Assembly: GCF_052180245.1 (NCBI RefSeq)
Contig: NZ_CP197474.1
Span: 2,480,001 to 2,544,000 of the forward strand
Length of the DNA: 64,000 nucleotides
From: Parapusillimonas sp013416435
GTDB taxonomy: Bacteria; Pseudomonadota; Gammaproteobacteria; Burkholderiales; Burkholderiaceae_B
Direction of reading: 5' to 3'
Under the pieces are notes generated by a model, which saw nothing but the letters and a program-made list of their open reading frames with translations, searched no databases and was not told the origin of the DNA. Positions 34,722-41,628 of the stretch are shown piece by piece. The number at the start of each line of letters is the position of its first letter. The first letter of the stretch is position 1. A program made the translations under genes and the position numbers.

Positions 34722-35009
34722 ATGTATACCATCACCCTTCAAGACCTGCCCGCCGACGTCTCCGAACGCGCCAGGCAAGACGCCGAGCAACGATTCCGCC
34801 GTACGCTAGAACGAGCCCTAGGCGGCCCCGAAGCCATCGTGCAGGTCTATCGAGCCTGGCAGACTGCGGAAGAGACGGCGGAGTCCGAAATGTCGGCGGA
34901 CGACATTGCTTTGGCCAAGCGCTGGATCTCGGCTTCGATGCGGGCAAGGAACGATGGGTTCCGTGACCTGGGAGAGACCGAAGCTTGGTTTGAGGTCCGG
35001 TTGGAGTAA
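34722..35009 (+). CDS. LexA-controlled small protein, unknown function, 95 aa
   Basis: ATG 34722 follows TTGGAGCATCC, a good ribosome-binding site. A much longer frame from 34326 runs across the LexA box and LysE and is not real. The 95-residue product starts MYTITLQDLPADVSERARQD and is Arg/Glu-rich, helical and soluble, with AEQRFRRTLERALGGPEAIV, VYRAWQTAEE and SADDIALAKRWISASMRARN, and a final GFRDLGETEAWFEVRLE. There are no cysteines, membrane spans or known motifs. Its box makes it a probable SOS gene. The small size and charge would suit an inhibitor or nucleic-acid-associated protein, but nothing in the sequence shows which. Downstream is a convergent unknown gene. Confidence 0.78.
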   Translation: MYTITLQDLPADVSERARQDAEQRFRRTLERALGGPEAIVQVYRAWQTAEETAESEMSADDIALAKRWISASMRARNDGFRDLGETEAWFEVRLE

Positions 35010-35039
35010 GCGCATGCGCATGTCCGTGGCATCGATCGT

Positions 35040-35498
35040 TTACCGGATATCGTTGAAGCGTGACAAGTAATACACCGTGAGCGTAAGCGCCACCCAGTGC
35101 GGGTCCTGGTCCGTCTCCGGACCACCGTCGATTTGAGGTTCCACCAATCCGTCTAGTGAAGAATGGAACGTCATCAGGCCGCTTTGGTGAAAGCATATCG
35201 AGAGAACGGTGTCCCAGCGCTCTCTGTCGTATTTGTCCAATTGCACTCTTTCGACCGCAAGAACGCCGATCAAGTCCTTCGGGCTACCCGCCCATGCGCT
35301 CCGCAGCCTGCCTAGGGATGTTGGCGTCGATATCGTCAAAAGAATGTCTTTGCCATCGGAATTTTCTACCGTCACGCCAGCATCTGAAAAAAGCGGCATT
35401 CCGCAGCATTCGGCCATTTTCTCGGCAAATCCCTGCATCTTGCTCTGCGTCGTAGCCGCATTGCGCTTCAAATGGAAAACATCCTCGATACGGATCAT
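35040..35498 (-). CDS. Hypothetical protein, 152 aa
   Basis: A 152-residue cytoplasmic protein (MIRIEDVFHLKRNAATTQSK) with a helical N-terminus, a strand-rich middle (GVTVENSDGKDILLTISTPT) and a C-terminal WVALTLTVYYLSRFNDIR. No signal peptide, membrane helix or known motif is seen. It is convergent with the LexA-box gene (30 bp between stops). mntP follows in the same direction 80 bp downstream, but the gap and the riboswitch make cotranscription uncertain. Codon usage and length suggest a real gene. Function unknown. Confidence 0.6.
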   Translation of the reverse strand: MIRIEDVFHLKRNAATTQSKMQGFAEKMAECCGMPLFSDAGVTVENSDGKDILLTISTPTSLGRLRSAWAGSPKDLIGVLAVERVQLDKYDRERWDTVLSICFHQSGLMTFHSSLDGLVEPQIDGGPETDQDPHWVALTLTVYYLSRFNDIR

Positions 35499-35577
35499 GA
35501 GGCCTCCGGCCCGAAACCTGGGTGATGAAACGGCACATTATGCCACCGCCAAATTGAACGGCGTCCTTGGATTGCCT

Positions 35578-36156
35578 TCAGGATGCACCGGCGGAAAAAA
35601 GATGTTCGTACAGAATCAGCGAGCCGATCCCGATGAGGGCGATGCCGCCCAAGATTTCGGATCGCTTGCCCGCTATGGCGCCGAGCATCCTTCCCACCAT
35701 GACGCCCAACGTTACCATCAGCAAGGTCGCCATGCCGATCGCAAGGGCTGTGATCAATATATTGTTGTCGATGAAGGCCAGAGTCACGCCGACGGCCATG
35801 GCGTCGATACTGGTGGCGAAGCCCGTCGCCGCGAGTATCCAAAACGAATGCCTGTCCTTGGAGACCGCGTCTTCCGGGTCCCCGGTCTTACAGCCGTTGT
35901 ACATCATGTGCAGGCCCAGCACGCATAACAGCGTGAATGCGATCCAATGATCCCAGGCCTCGACATAAGGCGCCGCGACCGAGCCCAGTGCCCAACCGAC
36001 AAGAGGCGTTACTGCCTCGATACAACCAAAAATCGCGCCGGTACGCAAGGCTTCCGAGAACTTCGGCCGCTTCAGGCTCGCGCCTTTGCTTACGGCTGCG
36101 GCAAATGCATCGGTGGACATCGCAAAGGCAATGACGAGGGTAGAGAACCAGGTCAT
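35578..36156 (-). CDS. mntP: MntP, manganese efflux pump
   Basis: A 192-residue six-span membrane protein of the MntP family. It starts MTWFSTLVIAFAMSTDAFAA with the conserved Asp in span 1, then KRPKFSEALRTGAIFGCIEA, and the internal repeat ILAATGFATSIDAMAVGVTL with its matching Asp. Length is typical (about 185-190). MntP exports Mn2+ and protects from Mn overload. A yybP-ykoY-type aptamer lies upstream (36223-36329), and GGAG lies 12 nt before the ATG, so Mn-induced expression is expected. It is monocistronic. Confidence 0.95.
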   Translation of the reverse strand: MTWFSTLVIAFAMSTDAFAAAVSKGASLKRPKFSEALRTGAIFGCIEAVTPLVGWALGSVAAPYVEAWDHWIAFTLLCVLGLHMMYNGCKTGDPEDAVSKDRHSFWILAATGFATSIDAMAVGVTLAFIDNNILITALAIGMATLLMVTLGVMVGRMLGAIAGKRSEILGGIALIGIGSLILYEHLFSAGAS

Positions 36157-36222
36157 GTGGGAAATCGCTCCAGCCGGGCAGACACGAAGGATCGCCTCGC
36201 GCCCGGCCTGTCGCGAAAACGA

Positions 36223-36329
36223 CCCTTGGTCTCGCCATGCCTTTCGGCCGCCAGCGCCATGGTCGAACGACCAAGAATGTTGACGCTGGCCTTCCGGCAG
36301 ACGCCGGAAGCAGGCTACTCCCCAAGAGG
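36223..36329 (-). ncRNA. yybP-ykoY (manganese) riboswitch aptamer upstream of mntP
   Basis: The minus-strand RNA shows the hallmark pieces in order: CUUGGGGAGUAGCC near the 5' side, CGUCAACAUUCUUGG in the middle (the AACAU-C of the Mn-binding loop) and the closing strand GAGACCAAGGG that pairs with the 5' CCUCUUGG. Between aptamer and ATG is a hairpin GCCGGGC / GCCCGGC (about 36172-36207) just before the GGAG, which could form the switching element. Family knowledge: the class senses Mn2+ and turns mntP-type genes on. Confidence 0.85.
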
Positions 36330-36400
36330 AATGCGCATTCTACCCTCTCAATGAGATTCATGCGACTGCACCCCGATGCTGGAAAGGGGATTCCCGAAGC

Positions 36401-36826
36401 CTAGCGGGAGCCGGAGCCGGTCGCGCCCGAGCCACCGCCGTCCGACCCGCCCAGGCCGCTCGAGTCACCGACACCGCCGGCACTTCCGTTACCGCCGGTT
36501 CCACCGGTTCCTCCTGTTCCGCCGGTACTGCCGCCATCTTGCCCGCTGGTGCCCAGGCCAGATGATCCGTCATTGGCATTGCTTCCACCCGCGCTTCCTT
36601 GCTTGTCGCTTATGTGCTCGGCGGCGCCGCTTCGGTCCAGGGGCGGCGGTGTGGTGACAGCACCCTTGCTGGTTTCCGTCTGCGAAGGCGTAAGCGGTGG
36701 ATTGGATGTCGACGAGCCAGGGTTGGTTCCGTTGGGGCCGCCCCCGCTTCCGCTGGCCTGCGCGAAGACTGCCGGCGCGGCGATCAAGGCTGTCGAACAT
36801 AACACTGCTGCAAGAGACTTTTTCAT
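36401..36826 (-). CDS. Secreted glycine-rich low-complexity protein
   Basis: A 141-residue secreted protein. MKKSLAAVLCSTALIAAPAVFAQA is a clean Sec signal peptide, cut after FAQ or FA. The mature chain is almost all Gly, Ser, Thr, Asn, Pro, with a GGTGGTGGTGG run at about 105-115 and a Pro/Thr/Gln-rich middle. A perfect CGGAGG lies 9 nt before the ATG. The repeat run (GGNGG, from ACCGGC-type triplets) may vary in length by slippage. No fold is expected. Such proteins are common but of unknown function. No neighbour suggests a job. Confidence 0.75.
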   Translation of the reverse strand: MKKSLAAVLCSTALIAAPAVFAQASGSGGGPNGTNPGSSTSNPPLTPSQTETSKGAVTTPPPLDRSGAAEHISDKQGSAGGSNANDGSSGLGTSGQDGGSTGGTGGTGGTGGNGSAGGVGDSSGLGGSDGGGSGATGSGSR

Positions 36827-36919
36827 AACTTACCTCCGATATGGCCGAAATGGCATGCGAAGTTCAGCAATGCGTGTGCCACGACATTCCTTCCAGTCGA
36901 GTAGGAAGGCCTTCTTCGT

Positions 36920-37816
36920 TCAGCGCAGCGGCAAAAAGCTCAGGCCGGTTCGCATTTCGAACTCCTCGTAGCTCATCGGCGGCCCCACCCGACTCTGCGG
37001 ACTGTTGGCCTGCCAATGCGCCCACGCCTTGCCGGTGGTCGCATCGTAGACAACCTTAAATAGATGACTGGGAACGGCGACCCGCCCGGCGCCGATCGTC
37101 ATGGACCGACTGTCGTACACCGTGCCGGTAAAAACGAAGACATCGCCGGCGGCACGCATTACGTACTTGCGTGTATCGTCTTCGACCTTGCTCCAGGCAC
37201 CGCCGTTGTGACGCTGATCTTGCGGAACCATGTTGGCCAGGCTGAAACTTTGCGCCATGGCTTCCGGTGTATGCATGTCGGCCGCCGGCGCCATGTGGCC
37301 GCGCGAATAGCCCGAGCCCCGGTAATCGTCCAGCTCGGCACGTTCGGCGGCAGGGAGACGCGCTTCCGGATAGAACTTGTCTGCTCGTGCCACGCTTCGC
37401 GCCTGGAGGAGCATCTTCCGGTTCAGGCGTTGCGCAACGAATACCGGCGCCTTCGCCTTTCCATCATGCAGTACGGCGAAAGCACTGAAGCAAAGCTCAC
37501 GCAGCATCTGCGAGGAAGGCACGACGGGGGGATGCCCGCCGGGGAAAAACTGCGGGCATTGCGCAAAGCGCGTTTGAACCCGTGGGCCGGAAGCAACGGC
37601 AAGCGGCGCCATCTGCGCCTGGTCTGGAAAACCAAGCTGCGAAAGTATGGGTTCGAGGTGGATCTCATCACGCAGTTGGGGATTCAGGGCGCAACTGGCA
37701 ATGCTGAATGCTGTAGTGGCAGAGACGACGAACGCCCGTAAAAATCGTTGGATCGAGTCTCGGGGCTTTCGCTTGGGGCGGGAGCTGCGCTTTCTGGGTC
37801 TGGACTTTTTTGTCAT
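36920..37816 (-). CDS. DNA/RNA non-specific endonuclease (NUC1 family), exported
   Basis: About 298 residues from ATG 37816 (MTKKSRPRKRSSRPKRKPRD); a GTG at 37879 would add 21 residues. The long basic N-terminus precedes a hydrophobic stretch FLRAFVVSATTAFSIASC, which could be a lipoprotein signal (IASC). The nuclease core (about 140-298) has the His-metal site YSRGHMAPAADM, with Ser in place of the usual Asp of DRGH, and the ligand Asn in SLANMVPQDQRHNGGAW, then FTGTVYDS. Cysteines C and CFSAF may form disulfides. It would degrade DNA or RNA outside the cytoplasm. No immunity protein or T6SS gene is near. Confidence 0.85.
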   Translation of the reverse strand: MTKKSRPRKRSSRPKRKPRDSIQRFLRAFVVSATTAFSIASCALNPQLRDEIHLEPILSQLGFPDQAQMAPLAVASGPRVQTRFAQCPQFFPGGHPPVVPSSQMLRELCFSAFAVLHDGKAKAPVFVAQRLNRKMLLQARSVARADKFYPEARLPAAERAELDDYRGSGYSRGHMAPAADMHTPEAMAQSFSLANMVPQDQRHNGGAWSKVEDDTRKYVMRAAGDVFVFTGTVYDSRSMTIGAGRVAVPSHLFKVVYDATTGKAWAHWQANSPQSRVGPPMSYEEFEMRTGLSFLPLR

Positions 37817-37921
37817 GCGGTGTAATTGTAGCGAGCGCGTAATGCGCCGGGCTTCCCCGCGTGACAACTCCTTGACCACGGAACCTCAATCCCGCGTGTT
37901 TATTACAGTTTCGTGAAGTAA

Positions 37922-37963
37922 CCACGGGTTATCCCTAGACTTATGCACAACTTGTGGGGATAA
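37922..37963. promoter_or_regulatory. Inverted DnaA-box-like pair, copy A
   Basis: CCACGGGTTATCCCTAGA then TTATGCACA (37941-37949), a 9/9 match to TTATNCACA, and TGTGGGGATAA (inverted, TTATCCCCA). It lies between the nuclease gene and the betT stop and shares about 26 of 28 leading bases with copy B at 47652-47693. Confidence 0.55.
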
Positions 37964-37982
37964 GCCGGTGCGCCGGGCGGTT

Positions 37983-39995
37983 TCAGTCCGAATCGCGAGA
38001 CCTGGGCGCCGGCCTGGCCTCTGCGCCGGGCACCGCAATGCCATGGACCATGTGCAGGTACTGGCGATGACGCTCGTATTGGTCCAGGATGTCGCCGATC
38101 ACTGCCTCTTCGCTCCATCCCATGATGTCGTAGTCTTGTCCGCCCTCGCGCAAAAACACTTCGGCACGGAAGTATCGCCGCTCGTCTTCGTTGTCGAGCT
38201 CGTCCGATGTCAGGACCGGCCGCACCTGCTCCAATGGCCAAACGGCGTAGGCGAAGTCCATGTATTCACCATGATGATGCACTTCCAGGCTGATTTCGTC
38301 GTTCTCGCCTTTCTCCAGGACATCCGCGTCGTAGCCTTGCTGGCGCAGTTCGCTTGCGACGGCATGCATCGCGGGCAGCACGATGTCATTCATGAAGCGC
38401 AGGACATTATCCCGCTTGGGCATCATGACGATATTGCGCAGCCTTCTCCGCCATGATTCGCGGTTGCTGGGCGGGGCGCTGCGGGTGATCGTCTGATACC
38501 GTATGCGTCTTTTGGTCGCGTCAAGCTTGAGCGCCTTGAATACGCCCCACAGTGCGAGCAGCAAAATGATCGAGAATGGCAGAGCACTGGCAATGGTCGC
38601 GGTCTGCAATGCCTCCAGGCCGTCCGCCAGCAGCAAGGCAATGGCCACGACACCTATCAGCAAGGACCAGAAGACACGCTGCCAGACTGGAGAGTTTTCC
38701 GCGCCGTTGGAAGCCAGCAGGTCTACGACCAACGCTCCCGAGTCGGCCGATGTGACGAAAAAGACGATCACCATCACGATGGCGATAATGGAAGTAATGG
38801 TGGACAGCGGCAATTGCTCCAGGAACACGAAAAGAGCAAGCGAGCTGTCCTTTGCCACCGCGCGTGCAAGATCCTGGAGCCCTTCGACCAGGATGAAATG
38901 GATGGCCGTATCGCCAAATACCGTCATCCACATCAATGTGAAGCCCGCCGGAACGAGCAGCACACCGCATACGAATTCACGAATACTGCGCCCGCGCGAA
39001 ATCCGGGCGATGAACAAGCCCACGAAAGGCGACCAGGCGATCCACCACCCCCAATAGAAAAGTGTCCAGCCACCTATCCATTCGTTCGGCTCGTAGGCAT
39101 AGAGATTGAAGGTCTTGTACACGATGTCCGACAGATACGCACCGGTATTCTGTACAAAAGTCTGGAGCAGGAATACGGTAGGCCCTGCCACGAAAACGAA
39201 CAACAGCAGCCCCAGGGCCAGGGCGAGATTGATTTCCGACAGGATGCGTATGCCCCGGTCCAGTCCGCTGGCTACCGAGAGCGTGGCAAGCAGCGACGCA
39301 ATGACGATGAGCATGATCTGTACGGTGGCGCTGACCGGAATACCGAACAAGTGATTGAGTCCGCTGTTGATTTGCGCCACGCCGAGGCCGAGCGAGGTTG
39401 CAATACCGAAAATCGTGCCGATGATGGCGAAAATGTCGACCGCATACCCGATGGGGCCGTAGATCCGGTCGCCGATCAGCGGATACAGGGACGAACGCAG
39501 CGTCAGCGGCAGGCCGTGCCGATAGCTGAAAAAAGCCAGCACGAGCCCGACCATGGCATAGATCGACCATGCATGCAGGCCCCAGTGGAAGAAGGTGATC
39601 TTCATCGCTTCGCGCGCCGCATCGACGGTGGCAGGGTCCCCCACCGGCGGCGCAACGTAGTGCATGACGGGTTCGGCAACACCGAAAAACATCAAGCCTA
39701 TTCCCATTCCCGCGGAGAACAGCATCGCGAACCACGTGACATCGCGGTAGTCGGGTTGGCTGTGGTCTGGCCCCAGCTTGATGTCGCCATAGCGGCTCAC
39801 CGCCAGGAACACGACGGAAAGCAGAATGATCGCTACGGTCAGAATATAGACCCAACTGGCGTTGCGCAGTATCCATTCCTGAATAGCGCTGAATGTGGCT
39901 TGGGCGGAGGACGGCGCTGCCACGGCAAAAATCACTGTGATCAAGGTGAAGGCGGCCGACGCCATGAAGACAGGAGGATGCAGGGTTCTTTTCAT
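37983..39995 (-). CDS. betT: BCCT-family choline/betaine transporter BetT
   Basis: A 670-residue Na+- or H+-coupled choline/betaine uptake system. There are about 12 membrane helices (15-510) and a long cytoplasmic C-tail (about 510-670) as in BetT, which senses osmotic state. Signatures include MLFSAGMGIGLMFFGVAEPV (near 92-111), GWTLFYWGWWIAWSPFVGLF (near 308-327) with the aromatic choline-box tryptophans, and AGFTLMWMTVFGDTAIHFIL. Length is typical of BetT (about 680). No betA, betB or betI genes are close. It is divergent from a GNAT acetyltransferase gene whose likely start is 68 bp away. Confidence 0.93.
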   Translation of the reverse strand: MKRTLHPPVFMASAAFTLITVIFAVAAPSSAQATFSAIQEWILRNASWVYILTVAIILLSVVFLAVSRYGDIKLGPDHSQPDYRDVTWFAMLFSAGMGIGLMFFGVAEPVMHYVAPPVGDPATVDAAREAMKITFFHWGLHAWSIYAMVGLVLAFFSYRHGLPLTLRSSLYPLIGDRIYGPIGYAVDIFAIIGTIFGIATSLGLGVAQINSGLNHLFGIPVSATVQIMLIVIASLLATLSVASGLDRGIRILSEINLALALGLLLFVFVAGPTVFLLQTFVQNTGAYLSDIVYKTFNLYAYEPNEWIGGWTLFYWGWWIAWSPFVGLFIARISRGRSIREFVCGVLLVPAGFTLMWMTVFGDTAIHFILVEGLQDLARAVAKDSSLALFVFLEQLPLSTITSIIAIVMVIVFFVTSADSGALVVDLLASNGAENSPVWQRVFWSLLIGVVAIALLLADGLEALQTATIASALPFSIILLLALWGVFKALKLDATKRRIRYQTITRSAPPSNRESWRRRLRNIVMMPKRDNVLRFMNDIVLPAMHAVASELRQQGYDADVLEKGENDEISLEVHHHGEYMDFAYAVWPLEQVRPVLTSDELDNEDERRYFRAEVFLREGGQDYDIMGWSEEAVIGDILDQYERHRQYLHMVHGIAVPGAEARPAPRSRDSD

Positions 39996-40062
39996 GAATT
40001 CTGGTACGCTTGAATTCGCGCCGCTCGGACGTAGCGGCTTCTACTCTGACGCCGATATCCGC

Positions 40063-40521
40063 ATGATGACTCCACCGCTCTCATTTCGCAATGCCAATCA
40101 CGACGACCTGCCGGCCATCGCAGCTTTGCTTGCGGATGACGATATCGGCGCTACCCGCGACGGCCCACGATTCCTGCCCGCGTATGCGTCCGCCCTGGAT
40201 GCCGTGAACGCTCAAGCAGGAAATTCCATTATTGTGGCCATGCTCGACGGACAAGTCGTTGGCGTATTGCAACTGACGCTCATTCCCGGGCTTTCTCGGG
40301 GAGGGATGCTGCGCGCCCAGATCGAAAGCGTTAGGGTCGATGGCCGGCACCGAGGCCGGAACATCGGTGGAAAGCTGTTCGAGCACGCCATCGAGCTGGC
40401 CCGGAACGCCGGTTGCGGAATGGTCCAGCTTACCAGCGACAAGCAACGTTCCGACGCCCTGCGCTTCTATGAAGGACTGGGGTTCAGAGCAACCCACGAG
40501 GGCTTCAAGCTGGCACTATGA
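40063..40521 (+). CDS. GNAT N-acetyltransferase
   Basis: A 152-residue acetyltransferase of the GNAT fold. The start at ATG 40063 (MMTPPLSFRNANHDDLPAIA) fits the family; a longer frame from 39895 overlaps betT. Core pieces are GNSIIVAMLDGQVVGVLQLT (strands 2-4), ESVRVDGRHRGRNIGGKLFE (motif A, the acetyl-CoA loop R-x-x-G-x-G/I-G) and MVQLTSDKQRSDALRFYEGL with GF (motif B). The acceptor is not predictable. No ribosome-binding site is obvious. It is convergent with dedA (25 bp between stops). Confidence 0.88.
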   Translation: MMTPPLSFRNANHDDLPAIAALLADDDIGATRDGPRFLPAYASALDAVNAQAGNSIIVAMLDGQVVGVLQLTLIPGLSRGGMLRAQIESVRVDGRHRGRNIGGKLFEHAIELARNAGCGMVQLTSDKQRSDALRFYEGLGFRATHEGFKLAL

Positions 40522-40545
40522 GTCCGAAGCGGCGCAGCGCTCGCT

Positions 40546-41160
40546 TCATTTCTTCTGGTCGCGGTGGGTCTTCGGAAATGTTATGAATCGCCATACATAG
40601 ATGACCACCACCAGAACCACGACACCCAGCGACACCGGATCGAGCCACTCTTCCAGCACCTGGTAATCGTTGCCCAGCCAATAGCCGAAAAGCGCCAGGA
40701 AAGCCGTCCATATCGTCGTGCCGATGGACGTGAAAATCAGGAAGCGGGAAAGCGGCATTTCGGAAAATCCGGCAGGTATGGAGATCAATGTCCGGATTGT
40801 CGGTATCAGCCGGCCGAACAGCACCGCCCAATGCCCGTGATCATCGAACCATCGGTCGGTGCGCTCCAGATCCGTTCGTGTGAGCGTAACCCAGCGGCCG
40901 TGCCGGTCGGCCAAACGCTTGACCCTCTCCTGATCGAACATTCGACCTATGCCGTACCAGAAAAGCGCTCCCGCCAATGACCCCAGCGTGCCCGCGATGA
41001 TGACCAGGACAATGCTGGTTTCGCCGCGCGAGGCGGCAAAACCCGAAAGCGTCATGATGAGTTCGGATGGTATGGGGGGAAAAACATTTTCCAGGAACAT
41101 CAGGAGCGCTATGCCCCAAACACCCAGCGTATCGATGACGTTTTCAATCCAGCTTGCCAT
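40546..41160 (-). CDS. DedA-family membrane protein
   Basis: A 204-residue DedA/SNARE-associated-domain membrane protein. Marks are LLMFLENVFPPIPSELIMTL (near 19-38, E-N-x-x-P-x-P-x-E), SLAGALFWYGIGRMF (G-x-x-x-G-x-x-x-G) and the arginine-rich FGRLIPTIRTLISIPAGFSEM (near 118-138), the F-x-R-x-x-P-x-x-R-x-x-x-x-x-x-A-G box. The family acts in polyprenyl-phosphate or lipid recycling and in membrane-potential homeostasis. Length is normal. Start at ATG 41160 with a weak GAGATAGAG site. Confidence 0.93.
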   Translation of the reverse strand: MASWIENVIDTLGVWGIALLMFLENVFPPIPSELIMTLSGFAASRGETSIVLVIIAGTLGSLAGALFWYGIGRMFDQERVKRLADRHGRWVTLTRTDLERTDRWFDDHGHWAVLFGRLIPTIRTLISIPAGFSEMPLSRFLIFTSIGTTIWTAFLALFGYWLGNDYQVLEEWLDPVSLGVVVLVVVIYVWRFITFPKTHRDQKK

Positions 41161-41242
41161 GTCGCTCTATCTCAAAGGTAAAGGGAGGTATGCTAGCAAA
41201 CTGTGAGCGAGCACGCCTCCTTCCGCCTGAGGCGGGCCACCA

Positions 41243-41461
41243 TCATGCCTTCCATACGATGCGGTCGCCTTCGTCTTTGCTGTTTATGCAGGTACCGCAT
41301 TCGTGCCATGCCAGTTCGCGCCTGATGGTTTTGCCTTCGCACAACATCAGTATGTATCCGTAGAAAACCGTCTTGTGATCGACTTCGCCGCGCGTATGCA
41401 GAAAAGCCACCCGGCCGGATTGGGTCGTGTAAACGCTCACTTCGGTTATTAGAGCCGCCAC
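41243..41461 (-). CDS. Small conserved protein, unknown, paralogue of 47705-47944 (GTG start)
   Basis: A 72-residue protein starting at a GTG (41459-41461) with TTGGAGG 8 nt upstream. The sequence (MAALITEVSVYTTQSGRVAF then HKTVFYGYILMLCEG) shares V-Y-x-T-x-S-G-R-x-A-F, a later F/Y-x-G-Y-x-L and a C-x and D-x-I ending with the 79-aa protein at 47705-47944. It has Cys at CEG and a CGTC pair (HECGTCIN). The shared core is about half the length; the rest varies. No known family. Each copy sits beside a copy of a dispersed GCCTGTTAACGCTA element. Confidence 0.65.
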   Translation of the reverse strand: MAALITEVSVYTTQSGRVAFLHTRGEVDHKTVFYGYILMLCEGKTIRRELAWHECGTCINSKDEGDRIVWKA

Positions 41462-41489
41462 GGTAACGCCTCCAATTAAAATGACTGCT

Positions 41490-41535
41490 AGGGCCTGTTA
41501 ACGCTAAAAGGTAGGCGGCACTGGCCCCAGGTTTC
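41490..41535 (+). repeat. GCCTGTTAACGCTA dispersed element, copy 1
   Basis: About 46 bp starting AGGGCCTGTTAACGCTAAAA and ending GGCCCCAGGTTTC. It matches the element at 48067-48112 with about six differences and lies 28 bp upstream of the small gene at 41243-41461. The core also occurs by recX. Confidence 0.7.
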
Positions 41536-41628
41536 AAAACGCAACAATCCATTGTGGCGCTGCAGCTTACAGAAAGTCCACGAATTCTGTGCGATTGTGA
41601 AGCTTCATGACAATTCATGACAAATCTG

